A stretch of DNA of 64,000 nucleotides from Aurelia coerulea (Eukaryota > Cnidaria > Scyphozoa > Semaeostomeae > Ulmaridae): NCBI GenBank assembly GCA_039566865.1, contig CM076949.1:24218501-24282500 (forward strand), written 5' to 3'. The notes under the pieces were generated by a model, which made no database searches, had not been told where the DNA came from, and was given only the letters and a program-made list of their open reading frames with translations. Position 1 is the first letter of the stretch. Each line of letters starts with the position of its first letter. Below, in pieces: positions 30,401 through 40,700 of the stretch. The position numbers and the translations under genes were made by a program.

Positions 30401-30480
30401 CTGAAGACGAGGTTGGGCCTATTTTTACAGAAAAGCAAAGTGGTTAACCTTATTTTTTGCCCAAAAATTTCTTTATTTGA
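24440..30480 (+). repeat. 69-bp satellite array with higher-order structure, about 87 units
   Basis: The unit reads roughly: gcaaaaaagcaaaggctata, gccttactttttgcccaaaa, atcggtattttcgaaatggg, cctattttt. Because 69 = 3 x 23, frames stay open for up to about 300 codons as 23-residue repeats (MGLFLQKSKGYSLTFC...). These are by-products, not genes. Variants recur in blocks: the 'aaaggcaaaagcaaagcc' unit near 25311, 26493, 28841 and 29672; the 'ccttttttttgcc' unit near 25117, 26017, 27198, 27889, 28647 and 29478. This shows amplification of blocks of about 10-17 units. Each unit holds the perfect palindrome AAGGCTATAGCCTT. Confidence 0.95.
30356..30415. mobile_element. 60-bp foldback element inserted in the satellite
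   Basis: CAACCTCGTCCCCAGGGCCT...GCCCTGAAGACGAGGTTG, inverted ends with a short loop. It interrupts a satellite unit, with the matching repeats gg(t/c)ctattt on both sides. A sister copy is at 54766-54823 and one arm at about 10948. Confidence 0.85.
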
Positions 30481-30499
30481 AAACGGTATTTGAAACAAT

Positions 30500-30760
30500 A
30501 TTGGTATATTTTACCAACTTCTGGGTAAAAAGTAAGGTTAAAACCCTTTGCTTTTTTGCAGAAATAGGCCCTTTTCGAAAATACCAATTTCTGGAACAAA
30601 AGTGAAGCCAACCCCTTTGCTTTTTTGCAAAAAAAGGCCGATTTTTTAAATACTGTTTTGGAGCAAAAAGTAAGGCAAAAGGCTTAGCTCTCTTGGTAAA
30701 ATAGGCCCATTTTGAAAATGCCAATTTTGGCCAGAAAAGGAAGGCTTACCTTTGTCGCGA
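30500..30760 (-). repeat. Right flank of the 69-bp satellite, units in inverted orientation
   Basis: The words 'gggtaaaaagtaaggttaaaaccctttgcttttttgcagaaatagg' and 'gcaaaaaaaggccgatttttt' show three or so decayed units in the same inverted orientation as the left flank. Confidence 0.8.
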
Positions 30761-31884
30761 AAATGGAATGTTTGGAGAAATACTAATCTTTCATGAGGAC
30801 GCAAGGCTATTGACTTGGTATTGTCATCACATTGCTTTTGAAATGCCAGTTTTTCAAAAGGGCTACAAGAGACTTTATCACATGAAAAACAAGATTTTAA
30901 CTTCAAGCGCTTCATTCTCTTAAAAACATAGTTGAATTCTAGTGCAAATTCTATTCACAGTGTATTTGAACTGGAAAACATGAAATGTACAGTGGAAAAA
31001 TGTTATTAGTGCATAAAAATTGTCTTAAAATATTGCTTATATATAAAGCTAGCAGTGAACACAAACAAAACATTAATCAAACCTTTGATCTTGTCCTCCA
31101 AAAATAGACCTTTTAGCTATTCTGAATATCATCAGAATCGAACATTCTGTAGAATTTTTGAATGTGCAGAGTAGTGATAGAAGTTCTAATGCCATTAGAT
31201 CGAAGGTCCCATATGAAAATGTATAAAAATAACGCTCGACCCAGGCTCTTTTATAAAATAGCTAAAAGGTCTATTACTTTCTGAATTTGAGGAAATATAG
31301 TTCTAATTATCAAATCTTCAAAAAGGAGTTAGAAAAGTGGGAGATTGAGAGGGATGGGTCATGTTTTCAATTGTCACTTTTAAGAATTCAGAGCGAGGGG
31401 GCTAAATCCTTAAGGGGGCTTGGTATGCATGTGCCTGCCCGGATTATAAGTTACCATGTTTTGCCCTGGTTATGGGCCATGTTTCGTGAATTCTGCCCAG
31501 GTGATGGGTTTGCTTTATGGAGATTGGCAGTAGTTATGGGTAAATATGAGGAATTTATTGCTATTGTCAGCTATTATGACAAAAATTTTCATAAAACGGA
31601 TTCTAGCTCCATAAATGATACGCAGCATAGTCTGGTCAGGATACTTGTGGTGGAAAATTTTGCCCTGTTTATGGGGTCATATTTTAAAATTTTGCACTGG
31701 ATATGGGGTCAAATGAGGTGATATTTTCAAAATGTTGCCCTGGTTATGGGTTCCCCCCTCTGTATTCTCAGAGGCATATATGCAAAACCTCCCACAGGAG
31801 TTACCCTCCTCGACTCAGAGTCTGTCTCCAAGATGGATAATCGACTAAGATACATCACCTGGAAAGAGGGCCGAAGGGGCAATG
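30760..31884. other. Non-coding stretch with repeats
   Basis: It contains the MITE at 31103-31275 and a degenerate repeat at 31440-31760 in which 'ccctggttatgggnnat', 'ccctgtttatggggtcatattttaaaatttt' and related words recur. The 144-codon frame 31287-31721 spans this repeat and is not credible as a gene. Confidence 0.6.
31103..31275. mobile_element. MITE, family 'AATAGACCTTTTAGCTATTCT', copy 3 (complete)
   Basis: 173 bp with perfect left end AATAGACCTTTTAGCTATTCT and right end AAATAGCTAAAAGGTCTATT. The interior shares 'gaatgtgcagagtag' and 'tgaaaatgtataaaaat' with copies 2 and 4. Confidence 0.85.
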
Positions 31885-32740
31885 GTCACCAAGGTTCCTT
31901 TTTCAGGGCATGCTGAATTTTCAAACTGTCTGAAATAAAATTTGGTCGCAGCAGAAAACTTGGGTCCACATTGCAGTAGTTGAAATGATGGAAAATTTTA
32001 CTTTAGTCGAACTGTTCTATCAGTGTAACTACTGCAGGGTGGTTCCATATTTTCTACCGGGTGTCCCAAGAAAAAAAGTACACAGATTTGGTTGACTCCA
32101 GCGATGTGAATTTAGCTTCAATCAATGGCTAATCACGCTCAAAATGTTCCTTTATAGTTAACTTGAACATAGATATCTCGTTTGTAGGTATTGGTGCTTT
32201 GAGAGCAGAAATGTTAATCACGAAAGCTCAAATTTGCGTCAACCTGCAAACCAGGGCTTTTGGCCTTAGCAAATTCCTCAAGCACATCGAAATTAAGAAC
32301 TGAAATCAATGAAAACTTAAAAAACTGCCCAATGGGTGGCTGGGCAGGGGGGGGGGGTGACTTCTGGGAAACAGAATAACACAAGATCTAATATTGTTCA
32401 AATTTTATCAAGGATATCGTTGATTTATACGCTGTGCGTTAAGAAATTGCTTAGGCCAAAAGGCTAAAGCTCTGGTTTGCATGAAGAGGCAAAATTTGCG
32501 ATTTCAAGATTAACATGTCTGCTCTCAAAGCACCAATACCAGCAAACGAGATACCTATGTTCAAGTTGACTATCGAGGAACATTTTTAGAGTGATTAGAC
32601 ATTGACTGAAGCTAAATTCACATCGCTGGAGTCAACCAAATCCTTATACATTTTTGGGACACCTAGTACTTAGGCCAAATTTGATTTTTTCAGACAGTCT
32701 TGAATTTCAGAGTGCCTATGAAGAACCCTGGGTGAAAAAA
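31885..32740. mobile_element. TIR element 'TCACCNAGGGTCCTT', split by a nested element
   Basis: Left end 'gtcaccaaggttccttttt...tcaaactgtctgaaataaaattt'; right end 'aaatttgattttttcagacagtct...gaagaaccctgggtga'. Between them, at 32055, a second element has inserted (see 32057-32666). The un-interrupted structure is visible near 10980-11140. Confidence 0.7.
32057..32666. mobile_element. Mariner-like TIR element nested in another element
   Basis: 610 bp bounded by TA dinucleotides (32055-32056 and 32667-32668). The ends are CCGGGTGTCCCAA and TTGGGACACCTAG, and the inverted arms extend about 200 bases (gttgactccagcgatgtgaat / attcacatcgctggagtcaac). TA duplication plus GGGTGTCCC ends suggest the Tc1/mariner (IS630) group. 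No transposase is encoded. Confidence 0.8.
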
Positions 32741-32744
32741 GCTA

Positions 32745-33290
32745 TAAATAATCATTGACGATTAGGACTCAGGCTGAAAAACGAATTAAATATCCTCGAA
32801 TTTCTCTTGATCAGTAGTATACCAGCCACTAATAGGAAGGGTGGGGGCGGGCAAGCAAATTATTTATCCCACAATGCCTACCAAAGTCTTTATCAAAATC
32901 TACGAAGACTGCGATGAATATCTTCTAAAACTGCATTTTTTATGAGAGCTGTTGATAACTGTAATAGTTCTAAAATTTATCATTTGAAAGTTTATCTCAA
33001 AATTTATATCCAAAATTCAATAAATATACAAAATGCAATGTAAAATTGTAAACGCTGTAAGATCGTGAAAAATTGACATGGAATTAGTATAATACATTAT
33101 TTTAAAATAAGCACAAAGCCACGTGTTACAACGTTAGAGAAATTTAAGGCAAAGTCTTAAACCGGCAGATTTCTTGTGATGTGAGAATCTAAGAAAATCT
33201 TGAATTTCAGTAGGTTGTTACGATTACAGGTTCCCTAAAACACACCCTGCAAAATTTGCAAAATTGCTGCACAAAAAGCAAACCTAACGA
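32745..33290. other. Non-coding AT-rich stretch
   Basis: No exon or repeat was recognised. Confidence 0.5.
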
Positions 33291-33317
33291 AGTTTCTTGT
33301 AACTTAGAAGTTGAAAT

Positions 33318-33655
33318 GTACCGGGTGATACAATAAAATTTGAAAGTAGTCTGAAAATCACCCAAATTAAGCTTTTACCAGGACTAATAAATATGGAAAC
33401 AAGTCTCTTTTGTATAGGGGTAGCATGGTTTGGAATCGGCTTCCAGACCAATATAAAGCTGCGAAAAGCGATGATGAATTCAAAATGAAAATCAGAAGTT
33501 GGAAGGGATCCGGATGTAACTGCCGCATTTGTGTAATATAGCTTAATTTCAGACATTGTAAATAGGGAAGAGTTGGCCTTTATTAGCATTAGCCATCTCT
33601 CTAGCCAACTGTAAATAAATTGTATTATTATTATATATTATTTTAAACTTTTCAT
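33318..33655 (+). mobile_element. 3' end of a second LINE, 5'-truncated
   Basis: In the + frame ending at TAG 33541 the translation reads NKYGNKSLLYRGSMVWNRLP, then about 20 residues, then GCNCRICVI. This is the C-terminal signature of LINE ORF2 proteins (RGS..WN.LP, ending in a CxCxxC-like stretch). It is followed by about 100 bases of 3' UTR and an (ATT)n-type tail at about 33620-33650. Everything upstream is missing, so it is a short dead copy, unrelated in sequence to the LINE at 12310-13860. Confidence 0.75.
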
Positions 33656-33659
33656 ATTT

Positions 33660-34258
33660 GTATCTCCCTCTGATCCGAAATCTTGAATAAGTCTTCATTA
33701 AGCCCCCCCCCCACTTGTATAAAAAATTTGAGAAACTACCAAAGATTTTCCATTTATTCAGCTAATCAAGGCTGCATGCTAATTTTGAGGTGGTTTGGGA
33801 TAAATCTATGTCGAATTTATGTATCTGATTGGTAAAATTTTAATTGAATCTGCAAAATATGGGGTAAAAGAACTGAAAGCTTTCATATATAACCTTGTCA
33901 TTTGAGTTTGTGAATAAGCCCCCCTCTCTAATAAGGACCCCTCTTGAGTGTCCAAGATTAAATAAGCCCCCGGCGACTTAATAAAGCTTTTACGGTATAC
34001 ATTGTTTTTTAAGGGTTCTTAAATGTTGAAGATGTTCTAAAAGCTCAAAAAATCGTTATAAAATCTAGCGGACCTTTGGAGGAGCTAGAGAGGAGAGAAA
34101 TTTCTGTCGTTACCACCTCCGCAAAACTATAGAAATTATTCCTCTGCAGGTACATATTAGTTGCCGCGCTCCTCCATAGCAGCATACCAGCAGTGTCTAA
34201 CTACCCATGAACATATACACTGAAACTCCATTGAACTGAGAAAAGATTAAACTTTAAA
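33660..34258. other. Intergenic, with MITE fragment at 34105-34210
   Basis: It contains a fragment of the 'CAGTGTCTAACTACCCAT' family (attcctctgcaggtacata, cgctcctccatagcagca, gcagtgtctaactacccat). The rest would include the 3' UTR of the minus-strand NWD gene; no clear poly(A) signal was found. Confidence 0.5.
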
Positions 34259-34758
34259 TCAGGGTACCTGACCCTCATGACTTACAAGCTCAAACTTGAC
34301 CAACTTCCCTTGAATCTCCAAAATAGTGAATTTCCCATTACTTGTCATGGTCATTGAGCTTATTTTCACATCCGGGGTGAACTCTGTAACTAATGCTCCA
34401 TTGTTTGTCTTCCACAATCGAATAGATCGGTCACGTGAGTTGAACGCACCGGCAATCGTTAACGCTAAGTTACCGGATCCGGAAAGCAGTATTTGATGAA
34501 CCGGCCCATTATGTGCTTTCGCTAAGTGTTTTTGTGTTGATTTTTCGATGTCATACAGGAGGATGTCTCCATTCCAAGTACCAAGGATCATTTTCCTGCC
34601 GTCAGTTTGCATTGTAAACAGATTTACAGGGATGGTACATGGTAGTGCTTCTGGAAGTTGCGATATGTCTCTCTTCCAAATAACCAAACGGTACTTATTC
34701 TCAACAGCATCAAATGCAATATCAGCGACAATTGAACCATCGTTGGAGATTTTTGTAT
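34259..34758 (-). CDS. NWD1: NWD1-like exon 14: last WD repeats and stop
   Basis: Acceptor tttgtttttcag|ATAC at 34759/34758; stop TGA at 34259. WD-type strands are visible: KYRLVIWKRD, GDILLYDIEK, DRSIRLWKTNNGALV. The frame needs one preceding base (phase 1), while exon 13 leaves two. Confidence 0.85.
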
Positions 34759-37700
34759 CTGAAAAACAAAAAGAATAGTGCATAAAGATAACATGCTCGG
34801 GAACGAACTCGGGAACGAGCCATGATAAATAGAGAAGGTAACCTAGGGAATTTTTTCAAGCAAAGTATCCCGACAATCTGTTTTTCTCGACACATACAGA
34901 AGCCGTGTAAAAGGCATTGCAGTTCTCGCATATTAAAGGGGCTCCGTCGCCAAACAATAAACAAATCCGTAAACTCGCACGTGGCACCAATTATCCATTG
35001 TTCATCCATTGTTTTCTGCAGCGTGTTTGGTGGCTTCACCAAAGCCACCAAAAAGTGACCGTTAAAAATCCACTTATATCCGAGCAATCGTAGAAGATAT
35101 GAATGTTTGGTTTGTTCCTTAGTGAAGTACAATGATTTATGTCCAAACAGCAACTTTCATTTTGAAAAAAATATGAAAATCCTGTGTGATATCACCTTTC
35201 AAAAAGCTGCAAAAATCATCGTTTTGATTACATTTTGGCGACGGAGCCCCTTTAAGGGTTGAAATGAAACAATTACTCGTCAGTTCCTCAATCAAATTAA
35301 CAAAATCCGCCCGGCAGATCTTGAGATGTATCCTTTTTCTTTCGTTACAAACGAATGACTTCTCTTGAAAACCACTTTTCGCATGCATACGATGACAGTT
35401 TTCCCTACTGATTTCAGAGCAACTTTTGCAGCTTTTGTTTGTTGTGAATTACTGGCGAAGGGAATTTCCTTTGTCTGTAATCGCTAATCGCTTTGAATTG
35501 TGGTGTCAATCAAAAGCAGCTGATGCTATTGTTTTACAAAATCTGTCCTTTTTAGATTGCATTGCTAACAAAAAATAGCTGGCAGGTTCAAACATGAAAC
35601 TCAGCCCTCTCGAATGGAAGCAAAGCGAATACAATTCAAATATCATGCTTTGTAAAACTACAGATTCGCATACCATTAAATTCACTTGAAAATGTCCCAT
35701 ATTCAATAATCTTGCTTTTCTCCAATTTTTCTGCGTCCCAAACTTCAGCGGCATATTCATAATCAGCTGATTTTGCAGATTTTAATCTTCGTAGACATAT
35801 GATAAAGTATTTTCTGCTTTGACTTGTAATTATTCTGAAATGGAAAGAAATGGTTTATCAACCTTAAATCAGGTATGATCATATCTTTGAAAATACTAAT
35901 CGCCCATTGATCGGGTTAGCGTTTTAAAAAGGTACGAATGTGCTGCTTCTTCCAACCCACTTATAATAAATTACTGACAAAAAAGCGAATTCATTGGCAA
36001 TAGAGTGGCCCCAAAAAGAATAAAGTATGGCTTATGATAAATAAAAAGAGGAAGGTTAATTGAGATTTGTTTAGATTACAAAATATGTATGCCGTACACA
36101 TACTCTAGCCTAGCTTCAGACGAAAGACCTATAAACTGCAAAGGAAAATGATGGAAGAAGGATATATTTACACATCTGCCTCGGGCATTTGATTTGTTTG
36201 GTTTAAAAGCAGATTGGGAGGCGATTCAATTCTCTTCTTTTTGAGTGTAATTAAAACATTTACTGCTCAGCTTCTGAACCAAATAAATAAAATCCCCGCG
36301 GTAGATGTGTAGATATAACCTTCTTCTTTCAATGTATGCTCATGTCTGCTCTTAAAAACAATTTCTGGAATGCACAATGAGCAAGCTAGCTACCTGGGTT
36401 TCACAGAAACTTTTGCGACTTTGTTTGTTTTGAATTACTGGTTGAGGGAATTTCCTTTGTCTGCAATCGCTAATCACTTTGAACTCAGGTGTCAACAAAA
36501 AAAGCAACTCATGCTATCGTGTTACAAAATCTGTGCTTGCTTTCTTTAGCTATTCTTCAGCAGCGTCTGAATCAAACGATACTTCTACACATTTTGAAGG
36601 ATTTTCGAATGTGCAAAACAGTAACAGGAATGCTAACGCAACCCAATCGAACCTCTCCTATGAAAATGTAACACATATCGCTTGATCCAGACTCTTTGTT
36701 AGCATAGCTAAAAGGTCTGTTATCTTTGGACAGGATTCTTCTATATAATATCTGTGATAAAACATCAAGGTCACCAAACAAAGAAATACAGTAAGTCCCC
36801 GCATATAAGAAACGGACATATAAGAAACTGCAGCCTGCCATCATAGAGAATATTCTCCTCTATAAGAAACCAGGCAGCCTGATTTTTTTCAAGTTTCTTA
36901 TAAATGATACAAAGTTGAAAAAATAAACAGGCAGTCTCCTGTGTAGCTTCGGCACTAACATTTGTAAACTCTGCTCAACATCCAGATATACAATATTTCA
37001 TATTTGCTTCATCCATAATCATTTCTTGGGGCATCCTCGTTTACTATGCAGCATAGTCCTTGGATTTAAAGATGGTTTTCACGAAAAAGCATTACGTGAA
37101 AGAAATTGTCTTAATGGACCTATAAGAAATCTGCCAGCCTCATTTGAAAACATTTTCTTGCATATAGAAAACCAGGCCGCCTGATTTGAAAAATTTGATT
37201 TTCTTATATGCGGGGATTTACTGTCTATAGTATTTACCTGACAATTGTCTCATTTCCACCAACAGTGATGTATTTAATTTGATCCAAACCAGGAGTTGAA
37301 TACACTTTCACATCTTTTCGTACATTTCCGATTACAAGCACACTCCCATTAACAACGGACACAAGTCTTTCAGAGCTTGCAGCTTCCATATCAAGAGGCT
37401 TACATCGGACAAACTCTCCTGTATCACTTTTATAAACAGACAGCACCCCAGATGACATGATGACCAAATGCTCATTCTGCTTTCCGGTGATACACGCTTC
37501 AGGATTGTGCAGCTCAGAAACACGTATCCTCACATCAGTACTTAAGTTCCAGACTATTGCGGAGAAAACGGAATCCGAGACTCGCCTCGCAAAGTAAACC
37601 ATTAAGTTTTCATAACAACAGCAAACACTCAAATCCTCTAAACTTGAGCCACTTTCTTCGGCCAACGTTTGCACAGCAGAACTCAAATTGCTGTAACGCA

Positions 37701-40700
37701 GTTTCAAGAATTTTCTACCAACAGGGAAACTCGTCATAGGCTTCTGTCCAACTTCAGAATTAAATGATATCTTTCGCTCAGAAACCGTGTTGATATTTTG
37801 TCCGTTAGTTTGGATCACCTGTGCGTGATGTTCTGTAAGAGAGGTTGATGATTTCCTGGAAATTGTTGCAGCTTCCGGCTTTTGTTCTTGATCACGTGAC
37901 TGGACTTCATCAGTTAAGAGACTTGTTTCCGATTGGTGAGATGATTTTCTGAGGTTCTGCCTGCTCTGTGTGAGGTAGACCTCGCTTTCGTTCCCCTCGT
38001 TATCAGCAATCAATTTAGTGTCTAATGACTTGCTTTCAATGAAGTTCTCAAATTTTTGAATAACATTATCTGCCTTGACGCTTTCCTCAGTGGTACCATC
38101 TCCAACAGAACTCGTTTCCTTGACGAGGCTCCTCTCTAGGTCCCAGACCCTGATAATTTTATCCAAAGATGACGTAACGATACATTTGAAACTGTTCGCA
38201 CAAATAGCGGTTACTGTGCTCGGATAACTCAACGGCATTTTCAAGGACTGCTTTTCTGTGATTGAGTGAATCTTTATGTAGGCCATAAATTCACATGCAG
38301 TTTCAATAAACGTTGAATTACATAACATCACAACTTCGTTTCGATTAGGCGTGACAAACGCACATCTCACTAACTCTTTTTCTGACGTAAGCGGGCTCTT
38401 TTGTTTCATCATTTCCATATCCCATAATTCAAGTGTCATTTTTTGCCAGTTCGAGGCTAATGATGGCCTCGCTGATGGTCTCCTGCTCTTATTCAAGTCC
38501 TCTTCCATACCAGCGTACGTAACGAGGAGGAGGTTCGCAGTGACAATTTCCAGTGACATGATATCCATTTCAGAGACGATTTTGAATAATCTGTTCTTGT
38601 GTTCTGAGTTCAGATAAAAAATTTCGAGCACTAACGACGTTGATGATTCCTTGGTCAAATCTTTATGACCCACAATGCAATTCTCTTTCCATGACGTAAG
38701 AATGACTTTCATTGGTCGCTCAGAGTATTTGCTTTTGACTCTTGTCGTATATTGCTTTAGTATCACTCCACTATCAAGTGCTACTATACTCAGAGTCTCC
38801 GAGAAGTATGCAGCAAAAGCCTCTTTTCCGTTAAGCTCGCATATTGAAATGGGGGCTGTTTCATCATGGCCTTCGAGTGTAAGTACAGGCTGCCCGGTTG
38901 ACAAATACCATGCTTTGATGATGCCAACTCGTGAAATGATTATTATGTCTCCTTTTGTTGTCAAACACGAATATGTCGAGCCACCAGCTGTAAATGTGAA
39001 CAAATTGAAATAAGCAAGTGAATTTTTATGAGTACAGTAAGAACCCACAAAATAGAAACTACTTTTAAGAAACCTCAGGCTGATTTTGTTTAGAAATGGT
39101 ACCCTCATATAATAAACTTCTAAAAGTTTCGATGGGAACAAAACAGTCTATTTTGAATTTCTATTTTGCGGGTTCTTGCTATATTCAACACAAGCAACTT
39201 TATAGCAAATCACCCATGACATTGATTGATGAAATGAAATTTCTCATGCAAGTTAGGGATATTTTCTTTCCTTTCCGGGTTTCAGTTTAATTCGTTTTTT
39301 CCCTCACAGGATTTAACAGTTTTCTCCCTTGTTACAGATTTATTTTGGTTGTTATTCTTTCACTAGAGTTAACAGCTTTCTTTCCACATATTACAGTGTC
39401 TAATATAGCGTTTGTTGGTTTATTACAATGAGTCTGTTGTTTAAGGCTATTTTTAAATTCTGTACCGCAAATCAGTTGCTTAAAAATCAGAAATGAGAAT
39501 GCTTGAGCTGAGGGGGTAATGGAATTGTAAAGCATCCATGAATATATTTACTTATAGAAAGGTGCACTACATAAAACGGTAACTTTGCTTTAGTTACAGA
39601 ATTGCAAAGAACCAAGCAACACACACCGAAATCGATAGAACGGTGTGAATTGAGTTTGCCTTCTACCAAAAACTTGCACTCATTTTTTGAAGTCTCCAGC
39701 ATCTGTTAGACGTATTGGCGACGTTAAGGAGGAAATGCCGTTTGAGAAATACCTCAGTTTATTTTGTCGAGCTTGGTGATCATTTCAAGATAAACATAAC
39801 ACTTAATCTTACCTGGGCAATCAATAGTGCGGATAAGTCTGCCAGCTCGTACTTCCCAAATAAGCATTTCATTTTCTTCACCAATACTGACAAGGTGCTT
39901 TCCGTCACTGCTCAGGCGTAATGCGATATGAGGCTCCGTAGATCCAGACAGGGATTGCAAAAGAGGTCCACCAGGGGATGTCAAGCAACACTGAAAATAA
40001 AATGAGCAGCTTGATATGTAATAAAACTTTTCTGTAATGATAAAATTTCCTTTCTAAAACTCAAACCTTATGACTTTGTTTCCACTATAAAGACTCCAAG
40101 ATAACAGAGATAGATATTAATATAAACATTTAGGCAGTATGGACTGAAATTCTGAAAGTATCAAAAGTCATATGCGGTATGCCAACGTCATTTGGGGGAG
40201 TCTTTCCAATTCGAAATTGAAAACCCTCCAACGCCAGCAGGATAGAGCCCGTTCTATTATAGAATAGCAAGGACGGGCATGTCACACTAGCAACATGGTC
40301 CTATCATTTTCCGAAAACCGGTTGTTCACGGAAAAAATTTGCATCACCTTTGTCCTAAAAAACTGGTCGGTTTTATTGGCAAATTTCAGTTGTTATTTTT
40401 CTTATATTTGACGGACACTTTTAACATGATGTACCACTGACGATGTTTGTCCCAAAAACCGGTAGTTTCAACCAACTACTGTTTTCGAAAGCAAGTGGTA
40501 ATTGTAGCCATGAAAGTACAAGTGTCCCAAAACTCGTTGCCAGACAAAGGTAAGACTACTTTGATGAAAAACTTGAAATCATGGTCTTTTTTTCGGAAAT
40601 TTGCCGGACAAAGGTAGGACTGCTTTGGTGAAAAATTGGAATTTCTGGTCTTTTTTTCCGTAAATTTGGCGGACAAAGATAGAACCGCTTATGCAAAAAT

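Noticed and set aside
31287..31721. 144-codon + frame as a gene
   Set aside because: It runs through a MITE end and a degenerate internal repeat ('ccctggttatggg'), has no family resemblance and no supportive start or splice context.
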